Positions 9,089 through 19,198 of a stretch of DNA of 64,000 nt are shown here, one piece after another; position 1 is the stretch's first letter, and each line of letters starts with the position of its first letter. The DNA lies in the NCBI GenBank assembly GCA_039972875.1, contig JBDWMA010000042.1, positions 248,001-312,000 on the forward strand, read 5' to 3'. The translations under genes were made by a program, and so were the position numbers. Under the pieces are notes generated by a model that made no database searches, was not told the DNA's origin, and was given only the letters and a program-made list of their open reading frames with translations. This DNA comes from Pseudoruegeria sp039972875 (lineage in GTDB: Bacteria > Pseudomonadota > Alphaproteobacteria > Rhodobacterales > Rhodobacteraceae).

Positions 9089-10774
9089 TTAGGAATGCTC
9101 TTCTGCGGCGGTTTCAGCCAAGGCCTTATTTACGGCTTTTAATGCATCGACATGAAAGAGTGCGCCCAGCAATTCAGGGGGCTCTCCTTCGCCCTTCAGG
9201 CGCACAACTGGGATAAAGTCAACGCCAGACGTTTCAAACAACGGCATCGCGGTTTCAAGAGTGGCATTGTCATTCGCATAAACCCCAGCTTCCACCATTC
9301 CCCAACATTGTTCCTCCGAGGCAGAATTGGTCGCATCCATGGGTCGCATTACATGACCAACCCCGTACAACGCTAATAAATATGCTTGAGGTCCAGCAGC
9401 CAAATGGACATTTCGATGCTCCAACTGGGTCAAAAAGAACGATCGATCAACAAGCCGGCTCGCCACAGCAGTCGACATAGAAACGGCAACCATAACAGCC
9501 AGACCCGTTTGCCAATCACCAGTAAGTTCAAAAACTATCAGGGTCGTTGAAATTGGCGCACCCAGTACAGCCGCCGCCACCGCCCCCATCCCCGCCAAAG
9601 CATAGAGCGTCTCAGATCCTGACACATCAGGAAGGAGGCCCGTTGCGATAATCCCAAAAGCCAACCCCGTCAATGCGCCAACCATCAAAGCCGGTGAAAA
9701 CACACCGCCTCCCATTCGACCAGCCATAGTGATACTGACGGCGATGGCTTTGACAACGACAAAGATAAGAGCCGTTCCCAGAGCCAAATTACCAGTCAAT
9801 GCTGCCAAAGTCGTTTCGTATCCGACACCAATGATATGGGGAAACACAATCGCAATTGCACCCAGCATAGCCCCTGACACCGCCGGCCGTAACCATCCTG
9901 GAATACGCAGCCTTCCTTGCAAATGCGTGCCAATGCGGTCCGCTAAGAAAATCGATTTCATGAACGTAACGGCCACCACGCCACATAACAATCCAAGCAA
10001 TAAAAATGCTGGTAATTCAACATAGAAGCCAAGGGCATTAATCTGAGGTAAGACAAATTCTGTCACATCCCCAAACCACAAACGACTGACGACCGTACCC
10101 GCGACGGCGGCGATCACAATCGGTGCAAATGCATGGACAGCAAAATGCCGAAGAACCACCTCTAGCGCGAATATGGCGCCGGCAATTGGTGTATTAAACG
10201 ACGCCGAAACGGCCGCTGCAACCGCGCAGCCCAACAAATCACGTCCGGTTATGCCACTTGCGTTGATCCGGTTGGACACCCAAGTTGCAGCCAAAGCAGC
10301 CAAATGAACGACGGGCCCCTCCCGTCCAGTGGATCCGCCTGTCGACAGGGTGATCATCGATGCCACGCCTGAGGCAATCCCTGCCTTGCGTTCAACGCGC
10401 CCATGATACAACGCCGCCCCCTCGATGACGTCCGCGACAGAGCGTACACGGCCATCCCCCGTATAGCGGTTGAGGATAATCCCCACAACGATCCCGCCGA
10501 TGATCGGGATCAGCAGCACCATGTACCAAGGCAGATCACCTGCTAACGAATGTAATCCGTGAACATCGTCAGCTCCGTAAAACGCTGTTTGCATCGCGGC
10601 CACAGCCATTCGAAATCCAACAGCAATGGCTCCACCAACAATTCCTACAATAAGCGCGATGAACCAAAACTGGACCTCGCTTGGCCCTTTACGCCGCATG
10701 ATCCGAAGACCACCCTGCCACTGTGCCCCGACATGGATGAACCATTTTGATATCAAGCTCGAAGTCGAAGCCAT
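9089..10774 (-). CDS. ClC-family chloride channel or H+/Cl- antiporter with CBS domain
   Basis: A 561-aa polytopic inner membrane protein. The channel core carries the chloride-binding and gating motif GREGP (in GGSTGREGPVVHLAA), with the gating glutamate present, and the GGGVFSPAL motif of the second half. The last ~110 residues are cytoplasmic and resemble CBS regulatory sequence (GVDFIPVVRL, LLGALFHVDALKAV). Whether it is an exchanger or a channel cannot be decided without aligning the internal proton glutamate. It stands alone on the minus strand between DUF427 and the FAD oxidase. Confidence 0.92.
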   Translation of the reverse strand: MASTSSLISKWFIHVGAQWQGGLRIMRRKGPSEVQFWFIALIVGIVGGAIAVGFRMAVAAMQTAFYGADDVHGLHSLAGDLPWYMVLLIPIIGGIVVGIILNRYTGDGRVRSVADVIEGAALYHGRVERKAGIASGVASMITLSTGGSTGREGPVVHLAALAATWVSNRINASGITGRDLLGCAVAAAVSASFNTPIAGAIFALEVVLRHFAVHAFAPIVIAAVAGTVVSRLWFGDVTEFVLPQINALGFYVELPAFLLLGLLCGVVAVTFMKSIFLADRIGTHLQGRLRIPGWLRPAVSGAMLGAIAIVFPHIIGVGYETTLAALTGNLALGTALIFVVVKAIAVSITMAGRMGGGVFSPALMVGALTGLAFGIIATGLLPDVSGSETLYALAGMGAVAAAVLGAPISTTLIVFELTGDWQTGLAVMVAVSMSTAVASRLVDRSFFLTQLEHRNVHLAAGPQAYLLALYGVGHVMRPMDATNSASEEQCWGMVEAGVYANDNATLETAMPLFETSGVDFIPVVRLKGEGEPPELLGALFHVDALKAVNKALAETAAEEHS

Positions 10775-10878
10775 GCCGGATGATCTTCTTTTTGCCGGGC
10801 TCTACGCACCTTACTTTCCCTGACCGCCCGTCTGGCCTAGGGTAAGCTCCGGTAGTTTCAGCAAAAGGCACACACCGG

Positions 10879-12252
10879 ATGGGCATTAACGCAGCACTGA
10901 CCGCGCTTACTTCAGTCCTAGGGGATCGGCTCAGCCGTTCCAAGTCTGATCTCACGCTTCATGGGCAGAGTGAAACGCATTTTAACAACATGTTACCAGA
11001 TGCAGTGGCATACCCCCAGAACACGCAGGAAGTCAGTGATATATTGCGGATCTGCAATCACGAAGACTGCCCCGTCATAGCATGGGGAACTGGGACCTCT
11101 TTAGAAGGACACGCTTTGGCTTTACACGGCGGCGTCACATTAGACATGTCGAAAATGAATCACGTTTTGGCCATCAACGGAGACGATATGGACGTGGTCG
11201 TGCAACCCGGTGTCACCCGAGAGGTCTTGAATACGGAACTGCGTGCGACGGGTCTGTTCTTTCCGGTAGACCCTGGTGCAAATGCTTCTTTGGGCGGCAT
11301 GGCAGCCACCCGAGCAAGCGGCACAACAGCAGTGCGCTATGGGACAATGCGCGACAACGTCATGGCTCTAGAGGTGGTTTTGGCCGATGGAAGGATCATT
11401 CGAACGGGCAGTCGCGCGCGCAAATCCTCTGCCGGTTATGACTTAACAGGACTATTTGTCGGTTCCGAAGGAACATTGGGAGTGATCACCGAATTGACCC
11501 TTCGTCTTCAGGGGCAACCAGAGGCCACAGCCGCTGCAATTTGCGCATTTAAAACGGTATCTGATGCAGTGCAGGCGGTGATGGCAACAATCCAAATGGG
11601 TATTCCTATGGCACGGATCGAATTTGTGGACGCCAGCACAGCCCGTGCTTTTAACATCTATGCCAAACGGAACATGCCTGAGCGACCACATTTATTGGTC
11701 GAATTTCATGGGTCTGATTCAGCCGTAAAAGAAGACGCCCAACGCCTAGGTGAGATTACAAAAGATTTTGGCGGATCCGATTTTCAGTGGTCCGCTCAGG
11801 CAGAGGATCGCAATGCACTCTGGGCCCTACGTCACAACGCGTATTACGCCTGCCTTGGTTTGCGGCCCGGCGCAACGGCTGTGGTCACAGATGTTTGCGT
11901 TCCGATTTCTCGCCTCGCTGAAGCTGTCGATCAGACCCGATCAGATATTGAAGCAAGCCCAATAGAGGGGCCGATCCTAGGTCATGTCGGTGATGGAAAT
12001 TTCCATGCAATCCTATTAGTGGACCCAGAAAACAGGACCGAAATATCCGAAGCCCTGCGCCTGTCGGCACGCATGACCGATCGCGCATTGCGGCTTGGTG
12101 GAACCGTCACCGGAGAGCACGGTGTCGGCATGGGTAAACTTGATTATATGAGCAAGGAACACGGCGACGCATGGTCTCTGATGGGGGATATCAAATCGAC
12201 TTTGGATCCCAAGAACATCCTGAACCCCGGAAAAGTCGTGCGACGCAATTAA
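10879..12252 (+). CDS. FAD-binding oxidase, D-lactate dehydrogenase / GlcD type
   Basis: A 457-aa flavoprotein of the FAD-linked oxidase family (PCMH-type FAD domain, then FAD oxidase C-terminal domain). FAD-binding landmarks include WGTGTSLEGHALA, the PGVTREVLN segment, DPGANASLGGMAATRASGT and VGSEGTLGVITE. The C-terminal active-site segment GTVTGEHGVGMGKLDYM is typical of D-lactate dehydrogenase (cytochrome) and glycolate oxidase subunit D. No glcE or glcF lies nearby, so a single-subunit D-2-hydroxyacid dehydrogenase is more likely. It overlaps the convergent recN by 4 bases. Confidence 0.85.
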   Translation: MGINAALTALTSVLGDRLSRSKSDLTLHGQSETHFNNMLPDAVAYPQNTQEVSDILRICNHEDCPVIAWGTGTSLEGHALALHGGVTLDMSKMNHVLAINGDDMDVVVQPGVTREVLNTELRATGLFFPVDPGANASLGGMAATRASGTTAVRYGTMRDNVMALEVVLADGRIIRTGSRARKSSAGYDLTGLFVGSEGTLGVITELTLRLQGQPEATAAAICAFKTVSDAVQAVMATIQMGIPMARIEFVDASTARAFNIYAKRNMPERPHLLVEFHGSDSAVKEDAQRLGEITKDFGGSDFQWSAQAEDRNALWALRHNAYYACLGLRPGATAVVTDVCVPISRLAEAVDQTRSDIEASPIEGPILGHVGDGNFHAILLVDPENRTEISEALRLSARMTDRALRLGGTVTGEHGVGMGKLDYMSKEHGDAWSLMGDIKSTLDPKNILNPGKVVRRN

Positions 12253-13898
12253 CCCGCTAGCAGGCTTTGCGCGGCGGCCTTTGCCTCAGGTGTTACACGG
12301 TCACCCGAGATCATCCTGGCAATCTCTTCGACGCGTTCATCCGTATTCAACGGCACGACACGAGAGAGAGTTTTTCCAGCCTTAACCGATTTTTCAACAC
12401 GCCAATGATGGCGGCCAAGTGCTGCCACCTGAGGGGAATGGGTTACAACCAGCACCTGCCCTTGCATTGCCAAGGAATCCAATCGACGCCCTACGGCATC
12501 CGCCGTAGCGCCACCTACACCACGATCAATCTCATCAAAAATCATGGTCCGCTGGGCGGCATCCCGTGTCAGACACACCTTGAGGGCCAACAAAAAGCGG
12601 GACAGTTCCCCCCCAGATGCAATTTTATTCAATGGTCCCGAAGGGGCACCGGGGTTCGTTGCCACGGTAAAAGCGATGGAATCAACCCCATCAGGTCCAG
12701 CATCGGTTGTTGCAACAGTGGTTTCAAAAACGGCACGCTCCATCTTAAGCGGCGTCAGTTCTGCCCCCATAGATTTGTCCAAACGTTTTGCTGCGGCATT
12801 GCGTTTGACTGATAGCGCTTGTGCACGTGTCGCAAATTCGGCTTCAGCTTTGAGCACCGCCTCTATCAACATCGCCAAGGTCTCCCCGCCACGTTCGACT
12901 TTTTCCATACGCATTCGCAGACTGTCTGCAAAAGATGAAAGTTCATCTGGGGTCACATTGTGTTTGCGGGCCAATCCTCGAATGGCAAAAAGGCGTTCCT
13001 CGACTTGCTCTAGCTCATATGGATCAAATTCAAGACTATTCAGAAACCGCTCGACCTCTTGTTGGGCATCGCCAAGTTCCGACATGGCGCGACTCAGCGC
13101 GGCGAGCGCATCGTCCAAACCACCCTCTGCTTGGTCAACGGCACCGTCCAACCACCGAGATGCGCTGGACAACATGCCCTCGGCCCCATCATAGCCAAGT
13201 GCCTTATTGGCCCCTTCAATATCTGTGCGAATTTTCTCACCGGCTTGCATCTGACGGCGGCGAATGTCCAAATGCGCATCTTCGCCCACTTCTGTCGATA
13301 TCTTATCCAGCTCTTCGACAGCGTGACGCAGATATTCCTCTTCCGCCTTTGCCTCGGCCATTTCTGCCTCGGCACTCTCCAACGCCTTCCGAGCCTTACG
13401 TGCCTCAGCCCAAGCGGCACGAACACTTTGATGTTGGCTTTCGAGGTTTCCAAAATTGTCGAGTAAAATTCTGTGATTGCGTTGGTTTAGCAATCCCTTG
13501 TCGTCGTTTTGCCCGTGAAGCTCTACCAAAGTATCGGACAGCTGGCGTAGCACCTCGCCAGAACATCGGCGATCATTGACCCAAGCGGTCTTGCGCCCTT
13601 CACGGGTATTGATACGGCGCAGAATCAACTCATCGGACCGGGCGAATCCCGCCTCCTCTAGCACAGCTTGCGCCGGATGATCATCAGCCAGCTCAAACAC
13701 AGCCGTCACTTCGCCCTGCTCGGCCCCACGACGAACCAATTCAGCACGGCCCCGCCATCCAAGAACAAATCCGAGGGAATCCAACAAAATAGATTTGCCT
13801 GCGCCAGTTTCCCCGGTGAGCACATTAAGCCCCGGTTGAAACGCAAGTTCCAACCGGTCAATAATTAACATGTCTCGAATATCCAACGCCCGAAGCAT
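12249..13898 (-). CDS. recN: DNA repair protein RecN
   Basis: A 549-aa SMC-like ATPase of double-strand break repair. Walker A GETGAGKS is at about 29-36. The middle is a long coiled coil rich in Glu, Ala and Lys, and the C-terminal ABC signature SGGELSRFLLALKV is followed by Walker B IFDEIDRGVGG. The length matches RecN (about 550 aa). It is the last gene of the minus-strand dcw/lpxC run, 22 bases after bamD, a neighbourhood conserved in Rhodobacterales. Confidence 0.96.
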   Translation of the reverse strand: MLRALDIRDMLIIDRLELAFQPGLNVLTGETGAGKSILLDSLGFVLGWRGRAELVRRGAEQGEVTAVFELADDHPAQAVLEEAGFARSDELILRRINTREGRKTAWVNDRRCSGEVLRQLSDTLVELHGQNDDKGLLNQRNHRILLDNFGNLESQHQSVRAAWAEARKARKALESAEAEMAEAKAEEEYLRHAVEELDKISTEVGEDAHLDIRRRQMQAGEKIRTDIEGANKALGYDGAEGMLSSASRWLDGAVDQAEGGLDDALAALSRAMSELGDAQQEVERFLNSLEFDPYELEQVEERLFAIRGLARKHNVTPDELSSFADSLRMRMEKVERGGETLAMLIEAVLKAEAEFATRAQALSVKRNAAAKRLDKSMGAELTPLKMERAVFETTVATTDAGPDGVDSIAFTVATNPGAPSGPLNKIASGGELSRFLLALKVCLTRDAAQRTMIFDEIDRGVGGATADAVGRRLDSLAMQGQVLVVTHSPQVAALGRHHWRVEKSVKAGKTLSRVVPLNTDERVEEIARMISGDRVTPEAKAAAQSLLAG

Positions 13899-13920
13899 CA
13901 GGTCACACCTTTGAACCGGA

Positions 13921-14769
13921 TCAGAGCCAATCGCCCTGAATTGTCTGGCGATATACGCTGCCTAACCAACCCGAACTAAATAAACCTGGCTCTACACCTT
14001 GTTGGGTCAACAGCGAGTAACTGTCTTGATACCATTCAGTCGACTTAAAGTTATAACCAAGGATCGCAGCGGCAGTTTGCGCCTCTCCAACAAGTCCTAA
14101 GGACAGATAGGATTCGACCAAGCGATGAAGGGCCTCTGGGGTGTGAGTGGTGGTCTGAAATTGCTCTACCACGACGCGGAATCGTGAAATCGCCGCCGAA
14201 TAATGGCCTCGTTTCAGATAATACCGCCCGACTTCCATTTCTTTGGCCGCTAAGTGATCGAACGCCAGATCGAATTTCAAGATAGCCGAACGCGCATATT
14301 CACTATCTGGATACCGTTCGATGACAGTCCGCAAAGCCTGCAACGCCTGAAAGGTCAAACCCTGATCTCGGCCAATCGCATCAATTTGGTCATAATAACT
14401 AAGCGCCAAGAGATATTGCGCATATGCGGCATCTTCATCGGCGGGATAGAAATCAATGTAACGCTGTGCGGCAGACCGACTATTTTCATAGTCGCGGTCC
14501 TGATGATACGCAAACGCCTGCATTATCAAACCACGTTTTGCCCAATCGGAATAGGGATATAGCCGCTCAACCTCACCAAACAGAATCGCTGCTTCATCCG
14601 GACTATTGATCGACAGATCAAATTCCGCACGTTGGTAAATTTCTTCGGCACTTAATGTTTCAAGATCAACTTCTTCGCGTTCATCCTGCCCAATGCCGCT
14701 GCATGCAGCCATAAGGCCGAGCGACATAAGTAAACCTGCTGTTTTTGCCCGAGACCTGACGCGAGTCAT
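13921..14769 (-). CDS. bamD: Outer membrane assembly lipoprotein BamD
   Basis: A 282-aa lipoprotein of the BAM complex, which inserts beta-barrel proteins into the outer membrane. The N-terminal signal ends with the lipobox MAAC (Cys23). The body consists of TPR-like repeats (for example AEEIYQRAEFDLS, YAQYLLALSYYDQI, YLKRGHYSAAISRF), as in the YfiO/ComL family. It is somewhat longer than the E. coli protein (245 aa), as usual in alphaproteobacteria. It lies between lpxC and recN, so outer membrane biogenesis genes are grouped. Confidence 0.94.
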   Translation of the reverse strand: MTRVRSRAKTAGLLMSLGLMAACSGIGQDEREEVDLETLSAEEIYQRAEFDLSINSPDEAAILFGEVERLYPYSDWAKRGLIMQAFAYHQDRDYENSRSAAQRYIDFYPADEDAAYAQYLLALSYYDQIDAIGRDQGLTFQALQALRTVIERYPDSEYARSAILKFDLAFDHLAAKEMEVGRYYLKRGHYSAAISRFRVVVEQFQTTTHTPEALHRLVESYLSLGLVGEAQTAAAILGYNFKSTEWYQDSYSLLTQQGVEPGLFSSGWLGSVYRQTIQGDWL

Positions 14770-14883
14770 TAAGCCCCTACCTCGTCTTTTAAATACCGTG
14801 GACCATAAGACAGTCCCATTTCTTAAGCTGTCCTAACACAGAAAACAGCGGGGCAAAATCACTTTACGATGCTTTTTGCAGAG

Positions 14884-15822
14884 TTAAATGGTGCGCGGCA
14901 CATCTGCGGCATGAACCCCAACGCCCGGAAGGCGCGCCGCCATGTTTTCATCACATGTTACAAGCCGGTATGCAGTTGGATCCGCGAACAAAGCACGCAA
15001 TAGTTTATTGGTCATCATGTGCCCTGCACGATGGCCGACATACCGGCCAAGTATTGGCGCACCGGCCAAAGCCAGATCACCCAACGCGTCCAGCATTTTA
15101 TGCCGTACAGCCTCATCCTTGTGACGCAATCCACCGGGTGTCAGTACTGATGCACCATCCACAACAACCGCATTTTCAACGGAGCCGCCCAACGCAAGCC
15201 CATTGGCCCGCATCAAATCAATATCTGATTGACGGCAAAAAGTCCGGCTATCACATAATTCGCGAACAAAAGCACCGTTTGCCATATTCAGCTCTTTGTC
15301 CTGACGGCCAATTGCCTTGTCTTCGAATTCGATATGGAAATCGATTTTGAAATTTTCAGAAGGCTCAAGCCGCGCAAAGGCGATTCCGTCGCGAAATTCC
15401 ACTGGTTTCAGAATTTCTATTGCTAAAACTGGGGCATCCAATTTACAGATGCCCGCTTTCAGCAAACCCTTAACGAATTGTGCAGAACTGCCATCAAGAA
15501 CAGGGACCTCTGGGCCATTAATCTCTATCAGGACATTCTGAATGCCACACCCAGCCAAAGCGGCCATGATATGTTCGATTGTTTGAACCGATTCACCTGA
15601 TGGGCTATCAATTCGCGTACAGAGGCGCGCCTCTCCGACGGCATCCCATTTAGCAGGGATCATCGGCTCGTTAGGAATATCAATCCGGCGGAACCAGATA
15701 CCGTATTCAGCGGAGGCAGGCTGCACGACCATCGTTACGGGTGCACCGGAGTGAAGGCCGACGCCTTTGAAAGTCACTGCTGATTTGATCGTGGTCTGCA
15801 AAGCTACACCTATGTCTATCAC
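14884..15822 (-). CDS. lpxC: UDP-3-O-acyl-N-acetylglucosamine deacetylase LpxC
   Basis: A 312-aa zinc enzyme catalysing the committed step of lipid A synthesis. Zinc ligands are visible in TIEHIMAAL (His) and in HKMLDALGDLALAG (His and Asp), and the conserved GLHSG is near the N-terminus. The length matches the family. It follows ftsZ on the minus strand, the classical end of the dcw cluster, but a strong terminator separates the two. It must therefore have its own promoter, probably within 15823-15980, where I recognise no clear boxes. Confidence 0.97.
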   Translation of the reverse strand: MIDIGVALQTTIKSAVTFKGVGLHSGAPVTMVVQPASAEYGIWFRRIDIPNEPMIPAKWDAVGEARLCTRIDSPSGESVQTIEHIMAALAGCGIQNVLIEINGPEVPVLDGSSAQFVKGLLKAGICKLDAPVLAIEILKPVEFRDGIAFARLEPSENFKIDFHIEFEDKAIGRQDKELNMANGAFVRELCDSRTFCRQSDIDLMRANGLALGGSVENAVVVDGASVLTPGGLRHKDEAVRHKMLDALGDLALAGAPILGRYVGHRAGHMMTNKLLRALFADPTAYRLVTCDENMAARLPGVGVHAADVPRTI

Positions 15823-15974
15823 CGGGTAAATGGGCGGAACCCATCCGGTGATACTGAGGTAGAGACGAACAGCTCAAGTCACAACTCAATCATTGCAACA
15901 CTCTGAAACACTCTGATTCCAGATGCGCGGAAATCTGCGCAATAAAGACCTCGAACACCATAAGTCATTGTTTT

Positions 15975-16009
15975 AAAAAGAAAGAGGCCAGCAAAAAGCT
16001 GGCCTCTTT
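15975..16009 (-). terminator. Rho-independent terminator of ftsZ
   Basis: On the minus strand a 12-bp perfect stem, AAAGAGGCCAGC pairing with GCTGGCCTCTTT (15998-16009 and 15981-15992), with a 5-base loop, is followed by CTTTTTAAAA. It lies 21 bases past the ftsZ stop. Confidence 0.9.
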
Positions 16010-16029
16010 TACGAAAATGTTACCTAACG

Positions 16030-17685
16030 TTAGTTCGCTTGACGCCGAAGAAACGCTGGAATTTCGATCCGCTCCTGATCAGCATCCATCTCTACTTCCT
16101 CTTCGTAGGACTGCATCGGAGGTTGGCGACGGGCAGCCTGTTGAGCGCCAGCATCTTGACCTTCGTTATGTCCGGTCATGCGATTGATCAGGCTGTTGAT
16201 GCCAAAACGAGGCTTTTCCTGACCGGGTGCGGCAGCTGGTGCCCGTCCGGGCGCCTGTGGACGATGACCTGCATCCATACGAACAGGCTGCTGATCAGGC
16301 GATTTAGCAACGGCAGCACGAAGACGCGCCAACGCCTCAGGAGACGGAGTACCTGCAGCAGGTGCCCGAGGTGCCACAAATTCCTGCGCTTGCGGGTCTT
16401 GGTAATGGTTTGTTGCGCGAGGATCCTCAGCAACTGGATGACGTGCCTGAGGTTGATAGGCTGGTGGCGGAAGATCGTCGGAGATATCCTCTTCAAACAA
16501 ATCTTCAGCTTGATCATGCGCCGCAAATTCCTGCCCCGTCATATCGCCAAACAAAGAGGGCTCTTCGACAACGGAACGTTCCTGCGCAACAGGAGCCGGC
16601 GCGGGTTGCGACGCGGTAACGGGTGCCTCAGCAACGGCTTCTTCAACCGGAGTTTCATCAACAGGAGGAAGTGGTTCGGCCATCCGACGGCGCGGAACCG
16701 GCATATCCGCGACACGGTCACTGGCATCGATACCAGTGGCCACAACAGACACACGCATGCCCCCTTCCATTGCGGGATCCAGAGTAGAACCAACGATGAT
16801 ATTCGCGTCTGGGTCAACTTCCTCACGGATACGGTTGGCGGCTTCGTCAAGTTCAAACAATGTCAGATCATGTGCGCCAGTGATGTTGATCAACACTCCG
16901 CGTGCTCCACGCAGGCTGATCTCATCCAACAGTGGGTTGGCGATGGCTTTTTCAGCGGCCTGAACCGCACGATCTTCACCGGTGGCCTCACCAGTGCCCA
17001 TCATCGCTTTGCCCATTTCATCCATGACGGCGCGCACATCGGCAAAGTCAAGGTTGATCAAACCGGGACGAACCATAAGGTCAGTCACACCTTTGACGCC
17101 TTGGTACAAAACGTCATCAGCCATGCTGAACGCTTCGGTAAAGGTAGTCTTTTCATTGGCCAGACGGAACAGGTTCTGGTTCGGAATGATGATCAGCGTA
17201 TCGACAACCTTTTGTAGGGCCTCAACCCCGTCTTCGGCCTGGCGCATACGTTTAGCGCCTTCGAACTGAAATGGCTTGGTGACAACACCAACGGTCAGAA
17301 CACCTAACTCACGCGCGGCCTGTGCGATAATCGGGGCTGCTCCTGTCCCGGTACCGCCGCCCATGCCAGCGGTGATAAAGCACATATGTGCGCCCGCCAA
17401 ATGGTCTACAATTTCTTCGATGGTTTCTTCGGCTGCAGCAGCACCCACAGTTGGACGCGCCCCTGCGCCCAAGCCTTCGGTGGCTTTTACACCCATTTGA
17501 ATGCGGGCCGAAGATTGGTTCTGTTGCAGCGCCTGAGCATCAGTGTTTGCCACAACGAACTCAACACCGTCGAGCTCTTTTTCGATCATATTATTGACGG
17601 CGTTGCCGCCCGCCCCACCAACGCCGAAAACGGTAATTCGGGGCTTCAACTCTTCATGCTCTGGCACGGTGAGATTCAATGTCAT
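16030..17685 (-). CDS. ftsZ: Cell division protein FtsZ
   Basis: A 551-aa tubulin-like GTPase that forms the Z ring. The GTP-binding signature GGGTGTGA is at about 109-116 and FGVGGAGGNAVNNM is near residue 20. The polymerising core ends near residue 320. A long, Pro/Ala/Glu-rich linker of about 200 residues follows, ending with the conserved tail peptide IEIPAFLRRQ that binds FtsA. The core is highly conserved while the linker is long and variable, as in other Rhodobacterales. ftsA lies upstream after a 178-base gap that could hold a promoter. Confidence 0.98.
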   Translation of the reverse strand: MTLNLTVPEHEELKPRITVFGVGGAGGNAVNNMIEKELDGVEFVVANTDAQALQQNQSSARIQMGVKATEGLGAGARPTVGAAAAEETIEEIVDHLAGAHMCFITAGMGGGTGTGAAPIIAQAARELGVLTVGVVTKPFQFEGAKRMRQAEDGVEALQKVVDTLIIIPNQNLFRLANEKTTFTEAFSMADDVLYQGVKGVTDLMVRPGLINLDFADVRAVMDEMGKAMMGTGEATGEDRAVQAAEKAIANPLLDEISLRGARGVLINITGAHDLTLFELDEAANRIREEVDPDANIIVGSTLDPAMEGGMRVSVVATGIDASDRVADMPVPRRRMAEPLPPVDETPVEEAVAEAPVTASQPAPAPVAQERSVVEEPSLFGDMTGQEFAAHDQAEDLFEEDISDDLPPPAYQPQARHPVAEDPRATNHYQDPQAQEFVAPRAPAAGTPSPEALARLRAAVAKSPDQQPVRMDAGHRPQAPGRAPAAAPGQEKPRFGINSLINRMTGHNEGQDAGAQQAARRQPPMQSYEEEVEMDADQERIEIPAFLRRQAN

Positions 17686-17863
17686 GCTATGTCCGCCTGT
17701 CTTTTTGAATTTTGACCGGTTGATCCGGCGATTTTGCCTATTCTGCCCTAATTCTATCCACAGAATTGGGGATCGTCATTAAAAAAACGCATTTTAGCCG
17801 CTAAATATAGCGGCAAATGTTCAGAAATCAGCGGGATTTCGCCAAATAGACGATATATTGGGT

Positions 17864-19198
17864 CTACCAGTTATCCTTGAACCATTTGACAGCGCGTTTC
17901 AAAGATCGGGCGGGATAACGATCATTTGGAATTTCAAAGTCCCACCATTCATCCTGAGGGTGTGCCGCGAATAAACACAGCCCCACCGCAGAGGAAAATG
18001 ACGCGCCCGTGGCAGCCTGTGGCAGCCCCTGAACACGCAATGGACGACCCAGTCGAACCTGTTGGCCTAAGATCTTTGAGGCCAAACCATCAAGACCAGG
18101 TATTTGGCTGCTGCCCCCTGTTAAAACGATCTGCTGGCTCGGAAGGTGATCAAATCCAGCGGCATCAAGACCAGTGCGAACTTCTTCGAGGATTTCTTCG
18201 ACACGGGGGCGCATGATGCCAATTAATTCGGATCGGCTAACCGTACGACGATCTCGTTCCCAATCGCCACAATCGCTTCCAATGTCGATGATTTCGCGAT
18301 CGTCCATCCCAGTCGCGACCACCCCACCATGAACCGATTTAATCCGCTCTGCCATTCCCAAGGGAATTTGCAGTCCTTTGGAAATATCGGACGTAATGCT
18401 ATCGCCACCAAGACGGATGCAATCCGAATAGATCATATGTTTCTTGATAAAGATGGACATGCCGGTGGTCCCACCACCCAGATCAATACAAGCCGCGCCC
18501 AGTTCTTGCTCATCTTCAACCAGCGACGATACCCCAGAAACATAAGAAGAGGATGCCAAACCAGCAAGTTCCAGATCACAGCGTTTGATACAATGGAGCA
18601 CGGATTGAACAACTGCCGCGTCGACCGTAAGCAAATGCATATCCGTCGCCAGACGATTGCCTACCTGCCCGCGCGGATCATTAAGTCCAGTCCGATGATC
18701 CAATGCAAAATTCACGGGCTGCGCATGAAGCACCTCGCGTCCTTCGCCGATATCAGGAATATCACAAGAAGACAGCACACGCGCGACGTCTTGCTCTGTG
18801 ACCACATCCCCCTGCAAATCAATTGCCCCAGCAAGCCCATAGGAGCGTGGACGGGCACCTGACAGACACGCGATCACATGATCCACACGGACATTCGCCA
18901 TCTTTTGGGCACCTTGAACAGCGGTGCGAATGGCGCGTTCGGTTTCTTGGAGCGTATCAATCTCTCCGAACCGAACACCGCGAGACTTTGTCGTTCCAGC
19001 ACCAATGACCCGAAAGCTTGATTGCCCAGCCATGGAACCAACACCATCAGCTTCACTAAACTGATCCGGACCATCGAATTTCAGAACAAGACAGGCAATC
19101 TTGGACGTTCCAATGTCCAGAATGGCGATCACGCCCCTCTGCATTGCGGCCTGTCGCATGTTTCTCATGCCACGTTGTTGTGCGTAAAGATCCATCAT
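17864..19198 (-). CDS. ftsA: Cell division protein FtsA
   Basis: A 444-aa actin-like ATPase that tethers FtsZ to the membrane. Actin-fold phosphate motifs are visible (AILDIGTSKIACLV, ACIDLGGGTTGMSIF and VLTGGSSQIPGLDGLA), and the C-terminus ends in a basic amphipathic stretch (SLKRAVKWFKDNW) suited to membrane binding. Its start overlaps the end of ftsQ (ATGA-type overlap), which supports translational coupling. Confidence 0.97.
   Translation of the reverse strand: MMDLYAQQRGMRNMRQAAMQRGVIAILDIGTSKIACLVLKFDGPDQFSEADGVGSMAGQSSFRVIGAGTTKSRGVRFGEIDTLQETERAIRTAVQGAQKMANVRVDHVIACLSGARPRSYGLAGAIDLQGDVVTEQDVARVLSSCDIPDIGEGREVLHAQPVNFALDHRTGLNDPRGQVGNRLATDMHLLTVDAAVVQSVLHCIKRCDLELAGLASSSYVSGVSSLVEDEQELGAACIDLGGGTTGMSIFIKKHMIYSDCIRLGGDSITSDISKGLQIPLGMAERIKSVHGGVVATGMDDREIIDIGSDCGDWERDRRTVSRSELIGIMRPRVEEILEEVRTGLDAAGFDHLPSQQIVLTGGSSQIPGLDGLASKILGQQVRLGRPLRVQGLPQAATGASFSSAVGLCLFAAHPQDEWWDFEIPNDRYPARSLKRAVKWFKDNW

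Noticed and set aside
12544..13579. Two long plus-strand frames opposite recN (216 and 214 aa)
   Set aside because: Both are Ser/Arg-rich shadows of RecN, with no start signals.
16039..17217. 392-aa open frame antisense to ftsZ
   Set aside because: Same reasoning: FtsZ is complete on the minus strand, and the antisense product is His/Arg/Thr-rich nonsense.
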